From JBDRHL01 sp043816955 (GTDB taxonomy: Bacteria > Planctomycetota > Phycisphaerae > Sedimentisphaerales > CAYZTY01): a stretch of 12,744 bases of DNA. The DNA lies in contig JBDRHL010000033.1 of the NCBI GenBank assembly GCA_043816955.1, positions 1-12,744 on the forward strand, in the 5' to 3' direction. The notes below the pieces were generated by a model. It worked only from the letters and a program-made list of their open reading frames with translations. It made no database searches and was not told the origin of the DNA. The position numbers and the translations under genes are program-made. Position 1 is the first letter of the stretch. Each line of letters starts with the position of its first letter. This document shows positions 1 to 6,955 of this stretch, one piece after another.

Positions 1-84
1 ATTTTGCATTTTTGAGATGTGTAAAGAGTGTAGGAAGTATTCGTATGGACGTGAAAAGACGATTTTTATTGCATTGCCGGAAGT

Positions 85-282
85 TTGAGAAATCTTCAAA
101 GCTCAGCACCGCCGCCTGAGCAAACTTTTGACGCAGGCATCAATATAGGGACACCTGCCCATACTCTAAAAGACCTGATGGGCCACTCCTCGATAGTTAC
201 AACTATGACTTTTTATGTAAATTCGATAGATGCAAATAAGAAAAAGGCAGCAGATGGGTTGGATAGTCTAATGGGGGAGTAA
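85..282 (+). pseudogene. Tyrosine recombinase (phage integrase) C-terminal remnant
   Basis: About 65 codons are open from a TTG at 85. The middle reads AGINIGTPAHTLKDLMGHSS followed by IVTTMTFYVN, which matches the last conserved block of tyrosine recombinases: helix, L-x-x-L-(M)GH-S-S, T-T, then the catalytic Tyr. That block contributes the final His (of GHSS) and the nucleophilic Tyr to DNA cleavage. The HxxR block that should lie about 25-30 residues earlier is missing; the residues before AGINI (SSAPPPEQTF) look scrambled. A second reading frame at 2-88 encodes GREKTIFIALPEV, reminiscent of the beta-strand block upstream in integrases, so at least one frameshift or deletion is likely. The remnant reads towards the 3' end of a tRNA gene 290 bp away, the usual place for an integrase. 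The family is fairly sure; that it is broken rather than merely cut by the window edge is inferred from the in-frame stops just upstream. Confidence 0.65.
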
Positions 283-569
283 ATATTGGGTTATTTGAGT
301 CAGGAGCATCTTAAAGTGGGAGATGTTTTCTTTTTTGTGGTTGTTTTTTTATGCAGGAAATTTTTAGGGCTGTAAATATAGAGAAATTGTCATGGATTTA
401 TTATGGCAGGTAAAAAATCATTAAATCTCAACTCACTCCATACTCACTTGGCACTTAAAACAAGGTTGTCCTGGACGCTGTAGTGCCGCTGGAGATTATA
501 TAATAGATAAAATAGGAGCAGTTTTAACAGAAAAACCTTGTTTTTAATCTTAAAATAAGGATTTTTTAA
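283..569. other. AT-rich non-coding stretch between integrase remnant and tRNA-Val
   Basis: No credible gene is seen on either strand. The stretch has T-rich runs around 329-350 and AT-rich DNA around 495-515. The only structure I can support is an 11-bp inverted repeat at 457-467 and 534-544. Because it lies between a recombinase remnant and a tRNA 3' end, it is probably the decayed inner edge of an integrated element. Confidence 0.4.
457..544. repeat. 11-bp inverted repeat, 66-nt spacer
   Basis: AAAACAAGGTT at 457-467 is matched exactly by its reverse complement at 534-544. The spacer is too long for a simple terminator. The right arm lies 26 bp beyond the 3' end of tRNA-Val, so it would be in the tRNA trailer when transcribed leftward. 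The function is unknown, and AT-rich sequence of this kind can produce such matches by chance. Confidence 0.3.
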
Positions 570-643
570 TGGGCGATACAGGACTTGAACCTGTGACTTC
601 CTGCTTGTAAGGCAGGCGCTCTAGCCAACTGAGCTAATCGCCC
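570..643 (-). tRNA. tRNA-Val (anticodon TAC)
   Basis: Read on the minus strand, a complete 74-nt cloverleaf is visible. The acceptor stem is GGGCGAT/ATCGCCC with discriminator A at 570. The D arm is GCTC/GAGC with a loop containing AGTTGG. The anticodon stem is CCTGC/GCAGG around loop CTTACAA, giving anticodon TAC (plus-strand 607-609), which decodes valine GUN codons. The T arm is ACAGG/CCTGT with loop TTCAAGT. The 3' CCA is not encoded (ATT follows), so it must be added after transcription. The gene is co-directional with ftsY and has its own promoter. Its 3' end faces the integrase remnant, making it a candidate attachment site. Confidence 0.97.
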
Positions 644-655
644 CAGCCGTAACTT

Positions 656-684
656 ATGATAATAATATCGGTTAACACCGTCAA
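656..684 (-). promoter_or_regulatory. Sigma-70-type promoter for tRNA-Val
   Basis: On the minus strand TTGACG (684-679) is followed, after exactly 17 nt, by TATCAT (661-656). Each differs from the bacterial housekeeping consensus by one base. The mature tRNA begins 12 nt beyond the -10 box, leaving a short leader of about 5 nt. A small CGGT/ACCG inverted repeat (669-680) lies in the spacer. Confidence 0.75.
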
Positions 685-750
685 GTCTTAGTCTTCACGC
701 CTCGCTCCATACACAGCATTGCAACTGCCTCATTCGATTCTGCCCGCCTG

Positions 751-1671
751 CTAAAACAACGCCTCCACGAATTCTTCCGGGTCGAATTCAGCTATATCCT
801 CCGGCCTTTCACCAAGCCCCACAAATTTCACTGGTATATCCAACTGATCCTTTATGGCAATGACTATACCCCCGCGAGCCGTCCCGTCCAGCTTCGCCAG
901 AAATATCCCCGTCACATCAATTGCCTCTGTGAACATTTTCGCCTGGACGACTGCATTCTGTCCCGTTGTGCTGTCCAGAACAAGAAGCACTTCATGTGGT
1001 GCACCCGGCACTTTCCGGGCCGTAACATCACGGATTTTGGTCAATTGCTTCATCAGATTCTGCTGGGTATGTAGCCGCCCAGCGGTATCCAGTATCAGAA
1101 AATCCGCCTTACGTGCTATCGCCGCCTCACACGCATCATAAGCCACCGCTGCAGGGTCAGATCCGGATTTATGTTTCACAATTTCAACACCGATACGCTC
1201 TGACCATATTGTCAACTGCTCAACAGCCGCTGCACGGAACGTATCACAGGCCGCCACAATTACTTTTTTCTGATTCCGGCTGAGAATATACGCAAGCTTG
1301 GCAATACTGGTAGTTTTGCCCGAACCGTTAACCCCCGCTACCAGAACGACAGTCGGACCTGATTCAGCCTTTCGCAACTCTCTGTCCCGACAGGGCCAAT
1401 AGGCTTTCATGTGATCTTTCAAAAACGGAATAATCTGCTCTGTATTTGCAATCTCCTTGCGCTTGTACGCCTCCCGAAGATCGCAAACAAGCTTATCGGT
1501 CATTTCAACCCCGATATCATCGCTGATGAGCGTTTCTTCCAGTTCAGCAAGCAACTTATCATCAATCCGTCTGCCCAGCGTCAATACCAATGACAGCGAC
1601 GAACTGATTTTATCACGCGTTTTGCCCAGCCTGCCCTGCAGGTACTCGACAGTTTTGCGAAAAAGACCCAT
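751..1671 (-). CDS. ftsY: Signal recognition particle receptor FtsY
   Basis: This is the SRP-receptor GTPase, which docks ribosome-nascent-chain-SRP complexes at the inner membrane for co-translational insertion. The 306-aa protein shows a helical N domain (about 1-95) and an SRP-type G domain. P-loop GVNGSGKT is at 113-120, DTFRAAAVEQL (the I-box/G2 region) at 143-153, DTAGRLHTQQNL at 195-206, AKLDGTARGG at 259-268 and the closing GLGERPEDIAEFDPEEFVEALF-type motif at 286-306. The acidic A domain of E. coli FtsY is absent, as in most short bacterial forms, so membrane attachment probably uses the basic N-terminal helix. The frame stays open upstream to 1716, but ATG 1671 is preferred: GGAG sits 5 nt before it and the protein then begins MGLFRK, typical of FtsY. 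It is divergent from dnaA, and tRNA-Val follows 107 bp downstream. Confidence 0.96.
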   Translation of the reverse strand: MGLFRKTVEYLQGRLGKTRDKISSSLSLVLTLGRRIDDKLLAELEETLISDDIGVEMTDKLVCDLREAYKRKEIANTEQIIPFLKDHMKAYWPCRDRELRKAESGPTVVLVAGVNGSGKTTSIAKLAYILSRNQKKVIVAACDTFRAAAVEQLTIWSERIGVEIVKHKSGSDPAAVAYDACEAAIARKADFLILDTAGRLHTQQNLMKQLTKIRDVTARKVPGAPHEVLLVLDSTTGQNAVVQAKMFTEAIDVTGIFLAKLDGTARGGIVIAIKDQLDIPVKFVGLGERPEDIAEFDPEEFVEALF

Positions 1672-1982
1672 ATTAACTCCGTAAAAATACAAACTCACAA
1701 GCCTAGAGTTTCGCAAAAATCCCTGCCGATTTCAAGTTATCCTTACACCAAAAATTTCAAGGTTCAAAAACAGCAAAGATTTTACATCTTGCCATTCTTT
1801 TCTCTTTGACAAAACCACTCGTCCAGGTTAATCTTTGGTGATACTTGGCCAGGGAAGGCATTTCGTCTGAATCAACTTGAGGAAGCGGGTCGCAACGATT
1901 TCAGATCTTGGGGCATGGAGGTTGTCGCATTGAAAGCGGCGCGATTCACGATTGTTATAAATATTGCAAAAAGGGAGTTTTC
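1672..1982. other. ftsY-dnaA divergent intergenic region
   Basis: This 311-bp spacer carries a strong plus-strand promoter (1806-1834) and a roughly 140-nt dnaA leader. On the minus strand only weak matches exist for an ftsY promoter (for example TTGAAA followed 15 nt later by TAACTT, near 1740-1765). One sequence, TTATCCTTA at about 1738, matches seven of nine bases of the DnaA box TTATCCACA. No second box and no 13-mer-like AT repeats are seen, so a replication origin here is not supported. Confidence 0.5.
1806..1834 (+). promoter_or_regulatory. Sigma-70-type promoter for dnaA
   Basis: A perfect -35 box TTGACA (1806-1811), a 17-nt spacer and a -10 box TAATCT (1829-1834) predict a transcript start near 1841. 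That gives dnaA a 5' leader of about 140 nt. No DnaA box overlaps the promoter, so classical autorepression by DnaA is not evident from sequence. Confidence 0.75.
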
Positions 1983-3293
1983 TTGGCTGTTCAGGAAATC
2001 ACAGAGCTTTTTGATCAGATTCTCGAACAATCGCGGTCTCTCGACCCGGCAAACGCTCGAAAGTGGTTTGAGAAACTGACAGTTTCGCACTTCGCCGGCG
2101 GCCTCATGCAAATAACCTGTCCCGACGAAGCCACAGCAGATTTTCTCAGGGACAATTGCACAAGCAGTTTCACCCGCGCTGCTCAGCAGGTTACCGGGCA
2201 TCTGGTAACAGTTAGCTTTAATGTCGCAAAAAACAAAACTCCCGACAACCGTAAACTGCGAACTATTAAGCCTGTCAAAATTCATCCCGACTACACCTTC
2301 GATAACTTCGTCGTCGGACCTGCTAATCGTCTCGCGCATGCCAGTTGTGTTGCTGTGAGCAATTCCCCGGGCGACACTTACAACCCCCTCTTCCTTTATG
2401 GAAGCGTCGGACTCGGAAAAACTCACCTGCTCCACGCTGTTTGTGCTGAGGCGCAGCGCAACCACAACCACCGGAATATCCTCTTTCTGAGCTGTGAGGA
2501 ACTTGTTAACCGCTTCATCAATGCCATCGAACAAGGCCGACTCAGTGATTTCCAGAATCAGTACCGAAAAGTCGACATGCTTGTCATTGACGACGTCCAG
2601 TTCCTGCGGGATCACGAGCAGAGCCAGGAAGAATTCTTCCACACCTTCAATGCCCTTTACAACAACCGCAAACAGATCGTTCTCAGCGCCGACAGCCCCC
2701 CGGGTGAAATAGCTTCTCTCGAGGAAAGACTTATCAGCAGGTTCAAGTGGGGACTCGTGGCGCGTATCGATTCGCCAACTTATGAAACACGCGTCGCAAT
2801 CGTACAGAAAAAGGCACATCTGAGAGGCCTTGAACTGTCCGAAGACGTCGCCGAATACATCGCCAACAAAGTCCGGACGAATATCCGCGAGCTTGAAGGA
2901 TCCCTGACAACGCTGTATGCCGAAGCTATGGCACGCAATGAGAAAATCTCTCTCGACCTGGCCAAAAGTGTCCTGGGGGATCGCTCCGCAAACATCGGAA
3001 AACAAATCAGCATCTCTGATATTATCGACGTAGTTACCAGAGCTTTTGACATCCGGCTCACCGACCTTCAAAGCAAAAAACGAAGCCAGAGCATCGCCAT
3101 GCCCCGACAGATATGTATGTACCTGGCAAGAAGTCTCACCAGGCACAGCCTTGAGGAAATCGGAGGCCACCTCGGGGGCAGAGACCATACAACCGTCATG
3201 CACGCATGCAGCAAAATCAGCGAATTGGAAAATTCTGATCCCAGAACAAAAGAACAGTTGGCACTCCTGCAAAGCCAGATCATGAAAAGCTAG
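1983..3293 (+). CDS. dnaA: Chromosomal replication initiator DnaA
   Basis: This AAA+ ATPase binds DnaA boxes, melts the origin and recruits the helicase. The 436-aa product has the full domain order. Domain I (about 1-80) is followed by a short linker. The AAA+ domain has YTFDNFVVGPANRLA (104-118), Walker A GSVGLGKTH (140-148), Walker B MLVIDDVQF (199-207), the RLISRFKWGL arginine-finger region (249-258) and sensor 2 NIRELEGSL (300-308). Domain IV carries the DNA-binding signature GGRDHTTVMHA (398-408). I chose TTG 1983: GGGAG lies 5 nt upstream, and it begins the domain I helix (AVQEITELF). An in-frame TTG at 1908 would add 25 residues with three Cys and no family resemblance. Linker domain II is very short (about 20 residues). 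It is convergent with the methyltransferase gene, 49 bp away. Confidence 0.97.
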   Translation: MAVQEITELFDQILEQSRSLDPANARKWFEKLTVSHFAGGLMQITCPDEATADFLRDNCTSSFTRAAQQVTGHLVTVSFNVAKNKTPDNRKLRTIKPVKIHPDYTFDNFVVGPANRLAHASCVAVSNSPGDTYNPLFLYGSVGLGKTHLLHAVCAEAQRNHNHRNILFLSCEELVNRFINAIEQGRLSDFQNQYRKVDMLVIDDVQFLRDHEQSQEEFFHTFNALYNNRKQIVLSADSPPGEIASLEERLISRFKWGLVARIDSPTYETRVAIVQKKAHLRGLELSEDVAEYIANKVRTNIRELEGSLTTLYAEAMARNEKISLDLAKSVLGDRSANIGKQISISDIIDVVTRAFDIRLTDLQSKKRSQSIAMPRQICMYLARSLTRHSLEEIGGHLGGRDHTTVMHACSKISELENSDPRTKEQLALLQSQIMKS

Positions 3294-3319
3294 CTCGCTT
3301 GCTTCACGGTGTTTTGAAA

Positions 3320-3343
3320 ATTCAGAAATGAAGTTTCCTGAAT
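3320..3343. terminator. Weak hairpin between convergent genes
   Basis: ATTCAG (3320-3325) pairs with CTGAAT (3338-3343), extended by AAA/TTT with one bulged C. It lies just after dnaA and touches the stop of the opposing gene, so it could serve both directions. No proper T tract follows on either side, hence the low confidence. Confidence 0.25.
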
Positions 3344-4029
3344 CATTCGCCTTTATCAGTGCGAAATAAAACCCCGAAAAGCACAAAATAAAATATGATC
3401 AGAAGAAAAAAAAGCCCTTCCCTTGCAAAATCAGCAAAACCATAAAAATTGTAATCCTGATAACCTTCAGCTATAAGGGCTATCAGCGAAAATACAAGAA
3501 GAGTGTTCCACTCCCTTTTTATCCACTTTATTTTCAGAGGCATGTGTTTTCTTGCATTAAAACTTACCAGTGTCTTAAACCTGGGGAAAAAACAGGATGT
3601 ACTCGTGCAATAATCAAGATATGCCTGTCCATATTTCCTTACCAGCCACTTTTGCTCGTAATATACTTGAGGCCAATACCACACCAGAAAGAAAACCATA
3701 TAAACCAGCAGCATCCACCATATAAAAAGCATTATTATAACACCAAAGCCCACCAGGAAACTTCCTAGATACATCGGGTTGCGAGTAAGAGAATAAGGAC
3801 CATCCTTAATCAAACCGCCCGTATCCAGGTGTTTCTCTAATTTGTAACCCCTTGCTGATATACGCAGATATAACCCCAAAAGCATTATAGTCAGACCAAC
3901 AGAATCCAGGAACTGCTCCAGCAGAACACTTTTACGTTGAGGAACAATATATTTATGCAGCGAAAGACATAAAAATGCCACACCTACCGCCACAATGCCG
4001 TTGAAAAGGATACTTCGCTTTTTAATCAT
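3343..4029 (-). CDS. Isoprenylcysteine O-methyltransferase-like membrane protein
   Basis: This is a 228-aa integral membrane protein of the ICMT/PEMT-like methyltransferase superfamily. Hydrophobic segments lie at about 8-24, 38-57, 88-117 (probably two helices), 176-189 and 203-222. The family signature is clear: GPYSLTRNPMYLGS (77-90), matching the G-P-Y-x-x-x-R-(H/N)-P-x-Y-x-G cofactor motif, then E125 and KYGQAYLDY (132-140), the E...L...YG..Y..Y motif that completes the SAM pocket in these enzymes. Bacterial members methylate unidentified lipids, thiols or small molecules, and the substrate cannot be read from sequence. About 70 residues with two further membrane segments follow the core, longer than minimal family members. 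It is last in the minus-strand gene set, 54 bp after the kinase stop. ATG 4029 has only a weak upstream AAGG. Confidence 0.8.
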   Translation of the reverse strand: MIKKRSILFNGIVAVGVAFLCLSLHKYIVPQRKSVLLEQFLDSVGLTIMLLGLYLRISARGYKLEKHLDTGGLIKDGPYSLTRNPMYLGSFLVGFGVIIMLFIWWMLLVYMVFFLVWYWPQVYYEQKWLVRKYGQAYLDYCTSTSCFFPRFKTLVSFNARKHMPLKIKWIKREWNTLLVFSLIALIAEGYQDYNFYGFADFAREGLFFLLIIFYFVLFGVLFRTDKGE

Positions 4030-4083
4030 CTAATTGCCTTTTTTCAGAAGCTCTCAAAACCAAAAGACAGTGAAATACGCGGG

Positions 4084-5733
4084 TTAAACTTCAAGAACCG
4101 TCGCCCCTGATATGGGCGATACTATTTCCGCCCCAACAGGCAAACCACGCAAACGATAATAACGCTCTGACATCCTCTCTGCAACCTGCTCAGCGCAGCC
4201 CTCCTCAACCAGCACCGCTATCGAACCGCCCATGCCTGCGCCAACAAGCCCGGCACCTGCCGCTCCCGGACATTGAAGCGCAATATCAACAAGCTCATCC
4301 ATCTCAGGCACACTCACATCATACCCGCCGCTTTGCCGCCACAGCCGCGATGACTCAATCCGTTCTGCATCATCCGATTGAAACGCCTCGATCAGCAAAT
4401 CTATACTTTCATCCGGATACGAGTGATCCACCGGAACCCTCTGCCCGTCAATCAGCCTGCTCACCCGGTCCCCGTCATGCGAAATATTCATAACCTCCCC
4501 CAAACGCCTGATATCACCAGCCCTCAGCAGCACCGGAGCCATGTCTGCACGAATGCATTCGGCTATACCATAAAGACACACCTGCCGTATCCTGTAACCT
4601 TCTTTAGGCTCATCATGGCTGCGAAAAGTATGCCGAATCCGCTCCTCCTGTTCAGGCAGCTCCGCAAGAATATCCTGCCGAGTTGCCCTTTCCGGCAGAG
4701 ACTTGATTATTCTGTAAATCTCTGCCTCATCAACACCGAGTGTTTTCGGATTCACATCCCGCAGATGCTCCAGTTTATCTGCATACTGTGGAAACTTTTT
4801 CCGTATCATCATCATTCCGAACACATATGCCGCAACACGGTTATTGAAAACGTTCCTGGCGCCGGTCCGTTTCTTGGCGACAACCATGCTGTTAGCGAGC
4901 ACAATCTTGTAACCCGCCGGAAAAGGAGCCGTTTCTACCGTCAGGGGAAAATTGGTCATATGCAGAATCTGCCCCGCCCTGCCGAATCTTATCGCCGCAT
5001 GATCTCCACAGCCCCCTCGTGTCCCGACATACCACTCCGCAAAACCGCTGCCCTCAACCAGTTCCATCGGATCTATCTGCAGATCGTTGATTTTCAAAAC
5101 GGCCTCGCATGTAATCAGAACCAGCGACGATGATGAACTCAATCCCGCTCCTCGCGGAATATTTCCATACCCCATAATATTCATCCCTCGCAGCGCAGGC
5201 CGAAACACCCCATCGTCATTCGTATAAAGATGCTGAATATACAATACTGCCGCACGTATATAATTCGACCATGTAACAGAATCGTCACACCTGCGCTTCT
5301 CCAACTCATCATGACACCAGCCGTCCCAGTCCCTGATCTTATAATCAGGAAGGCATCGGCTTATAACAAACTGCTCATCCGGAAACTCGTCATGCTCCAC
5401 GTTGCTTACAACAACCTTGTCATCATCCCTCCCCTCAACAACAAATATCATCTCTTTTATCGCTATCGGGTTTACCGACCCGCCCCGATGATCAATGTGC
5501 ATCCCCAGAAGATTCACCCTGCCGGTTGAATGAACAATAATAACCTCACCCTTCTTGCCGAACCTATCACCAAACCTTTCCACCGCCCGAAGGTACATCT
5601 CAGCACATTCAGCCTTGATTTTCACATCACCGCTGTACAACTCCTCCAGCTTCCTGCCAAAGCTGCTCTGCGAATCCTTGATCAGCTCGACCCATTCCCT
5701 TACTTGCCTGAAACCTCTACGTGGTTTGGCCAT
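4084..5733 (-). CDS. Galactokinase-family GHMP sugar kinase, divergent
   Basis: GHMP kinases of the GalK branch phosphorylate the anomeric hydroxyl of a hexose or uronic acid with ATP. Motif 1 is GRVNLLGMHIDHRGG (71-85), with catalytic Arg72 retained. Motif 2 (ATP loop) is RGAGLSSSSSL (194-204). GGCGDHAA (240-247) supplies the probable catalytic Asp244. GGYDVSVPEMDELV (469-482) is a GalK hallmark, and motif 3 is LVGAGMGGSIAVLV (496-509). Two points are odd. The sugar-contacting Glu of GalK (GEHTDY) is Met78 here. At 549 aa it is about 150 longer than typical GalK, with a 60-residue N-terminal extension and an enlarged segment at about 290-465. The substrate may therefore not be galactose. ATG 5733 has AGGAGG 3 nt upstream, and the gene follows the hydrolase by 22 bp, indicating one operon. 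Confidence 0.85.
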   Translation of the reverse strand: MAKPRRGFRQVREWVELIKDSQSSFGRKLEELYSGDVKIKAECAEMYLRAVERFGDRFGKKGEVIIVHSTGRVNLLGMHIDHRGGSVNPIAIKEMIFVVEGRDDDKVVVSNVEHDEFPDEQFVISRCLPDYKIRDWDGWCHDELEKRRCDDSVTWSNYIRAAVLYIQHLYTNDDGVFRPALRGMNIMGYGNIPRGAGLSSSSSLVLITCEAVLKINDLQIDPMELVEGSGFAEWYVGTRGGCGDHAAIRFGRAGQILHMTNFPLTVETAPFPAGYKIVLANSMVVAKKRTGARNVFNNRVAAYVFGMMMIRKKFPQYADKLEHLRDVNPKTLGVDEAEIYRIIKSLPERATRQDILAELPEQEERIRHTFRSHDEPKEGYRIRQVCLYGIAECIRADMAPVLLRAGDIRRLGEVMNISHDGDRVSRLIDGQRVPVDHSYPDESIDLLIEAFQSDDAERIESSRLWRQSGGYDVSVPEMDELVDIALQCPGAAGAGLVGAGMGGSIAVLVEEGCAEQVAERMSERYYRLRGLPVGAEIVSPISGATVLEV

Positions 5734-5755
5734 AGACCTCCTGCGCTTTCACTCA

Positions 5756-6817
5756 TCAGCCCTTCAGATGTTTGTCAAAAAACTCGAACGCTTTATTGCC
5801 GCCAAAGGCATGGTCTCCCTCAAAAAGATCAACTTCATAGTTCTCAGATACGCCAGCCGCATTGTAAATCTTCGTTACCTTGTCCGCACACTCCAGGGCA
5901 TCATCTACCAGAAAACACTTGTCATACACACCGATTTCCGTGAGCAAAGGCCTTGGCGCGATCAAACCGTGTAAATCCGGCACGTCACATATCTCAAACA
6001 GCCCCGGAACAATCTGCGACCCGCAGAAATTGCCGTACTTCACTGCGAAATTCCTGAAATTACAGCTATAGCAGATTATATCCGCTGCCTTTACACGCTC
6101 ATCCATCAGGGAAATCCACGTCGTCATCGTCCCGCCGAAACTCAGCCCCATCGCGCCGATTCGCTCCGCATCCACACATTCAAGCCCACACAGATAATCT
6201 ATTGCGCGCATCCCGTCAAATATGTCCAGCGCCAAAAGGTACCTACCCATCAACGCGCCGCGAATAAACTGCACATTACACTTATCACGCCCCGGATAAG
6301 CCTCCCTGTTGTCGTCTCCATACGGATCGCGGTTATCACTCCGCTCACCAAACACACGCCAGTCAATCGCCATCGTTATGTATCCGTGCCCTGCCATCTG
6401 CAATCCGTAATCGTAATTGAAGCTGTCTATCTCTTCTTCTCGCCGCTTGTCAAACCCGGACCGCACCCCCATAACAGAATCCTTTCCAAAACGCCCATGA
6501 CCGTGGTTGCACAGTATCGCGGGAAGTTTACCCTTCTTATCCTTCGGAATAAACAAAAGTGCAGGCACAGACATGTCCGCCTCACTGTCAAAAATAACAC
6601 GACGCTTGATCAGACCATCCTCCTCAATCTCCCACACCACCTCAGCATTTAATTCACCCGCCTCCGGCATCGGCCCCAGCAGCCTTTTTACCTCACCCAG
6701 CAGCTCACCATGCCACCTCTCAAAATCCTGCCGGGTTTTACCCTCAAACCGGCACCTGGGCTTAATCGCCGCCGCCTTGCGATTAAAATACTCTATCATC
6801 GAAAAATTACGCTTCAT
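5756..6817 (-). CDS. Alpha/beta hydrolase, acetylxylan-esterase-like
   Basis: This 353-aa serine hydrolase has an alpha/beta fold resembling the acetylxylan esterase/Abhydrolase_7-type families, which remove acyl groups from carbohydrates. The nucleophile elbow is MGLSFGGT (Ser226 at 223-230). NHGHG (104-108) after strand LPAILC is the probable oxyanion-hole strand. The charge relay is completed by His336 in EGDHAFGG and most likely Asp299 in IGVYDKCF. IAPRPLL (286-292) is typical of this branch. No signal peptide is present (MKRNFSMIEYF), so it should be cytoplasmic, which is unusual for an enzyme acting on polymeric xylan and suggests an imported oligosaccharide or a small ester. AAGGGA lies 8 nt before ATG 6817; Met7 is a less likely start. 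It lies between the DUF4838 and kinase genes on the same strand. Confidence 0.83.
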   Translation of the reverse strand: MKRNFSMIEYFNRKAAAIKPRCRFEGKTRQDFERWHGELLGEVKRLLGPMPEAGELNAEVVWEIEEDGLIKRRVIFDSEADMSVPALLFIPKDKKGKLPAILCNHGHGRFGKDSVMGVRSGFDKRREEEIDSFNYDYGLQMAGHGYITMAIDWRVFGERSDNRDPYGDDNREAYPGRDKCNVQFIRGALMGRYLLALDIFDGMRAIDYLCGLECVDAERIGAMGLSFGGTMTTWISLMDERVKAADIICYSCNFRNFAVKYGNFCGSQIVPGLFEICDVPDLHGLIAPRPLLTEIGVYDKCFLVDDALECADKVTKIYNAAGVSENYEVDLFEGDHAFGGNKAFEFFDKHLKG

Positions 6818-6844
6818 ACCTGCAATCCCTTACAAAAACTTTAT

Positions 6845-6955
6845 TCACTCGATAACTGTTACCAGCACCATTATCATATGCCACACCCAAGCGTACCACG
6901 AATTACAAATCGGCTCCGTAGTAGGCTCTTCCTGTCCCAACACCGGAAAACTCAT
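6845..6955 (-). CDS. Possible 36-aa microprotein overlapping the DUF4838 stop
   Basis: The ATG at 6955 overlaps the stop of the large upstream gene in an ATGA arrangement (stop TGA at 6954-6952), the classic geometry for translational coupling. The frame runs 36 codons to TGA at 6847-6845. The product starts MSFPVLGQEEPTTEP and ends with a Trp-rich hydrophobic stretch (WYAWVWHMIMVLVTVI), so it could insert in the membrane with an acidic N-terminal tail. I recognise no family. A chance reading frame of this length is quite possible in 134 bp of spacer; conservation in relatives would decide. Confidence 0.3.
   Translation of the reverse strand: MSFPVLGQEEPTTEPICNSWYAWVWHMIMVLVTVIE

Noticed and set aside
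1672..1716. Upstream in-frame start for ftsY at 1716
   Set aside because: The extra 15 residues lack a ribosome-binding site, and GGAG sits correctly before ATG 1671, giving the family-typical MGLF start.
1730..1760. Replication origin beside dnaA
   Set aside because: Only one imperfect DnaA box was found and no AT-rich repeat cluster.
1908..1982. Upstream TTG (1908) as the dnaA start
   Set aside because: It would add 25 residues including three Cys unlike any DnaA N-terminus; the TTG at 1983 has a GGGAG site at the right distance.
1872..3386. 504-codon open frame antisense to dnaA
   Set aside because: It mirrors the real dnaA reading frame, has no ribosome-binding site or recognisable domain, and DnaA motifs on the plus strand are unambiguous.
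4378..5133. 251-codon plus-strand frame opposite the kinase gene
   Set aside because: The kinase motifs are on the minus strand and the antisense product is low-similarity and basic, as expected for a shadow frame.
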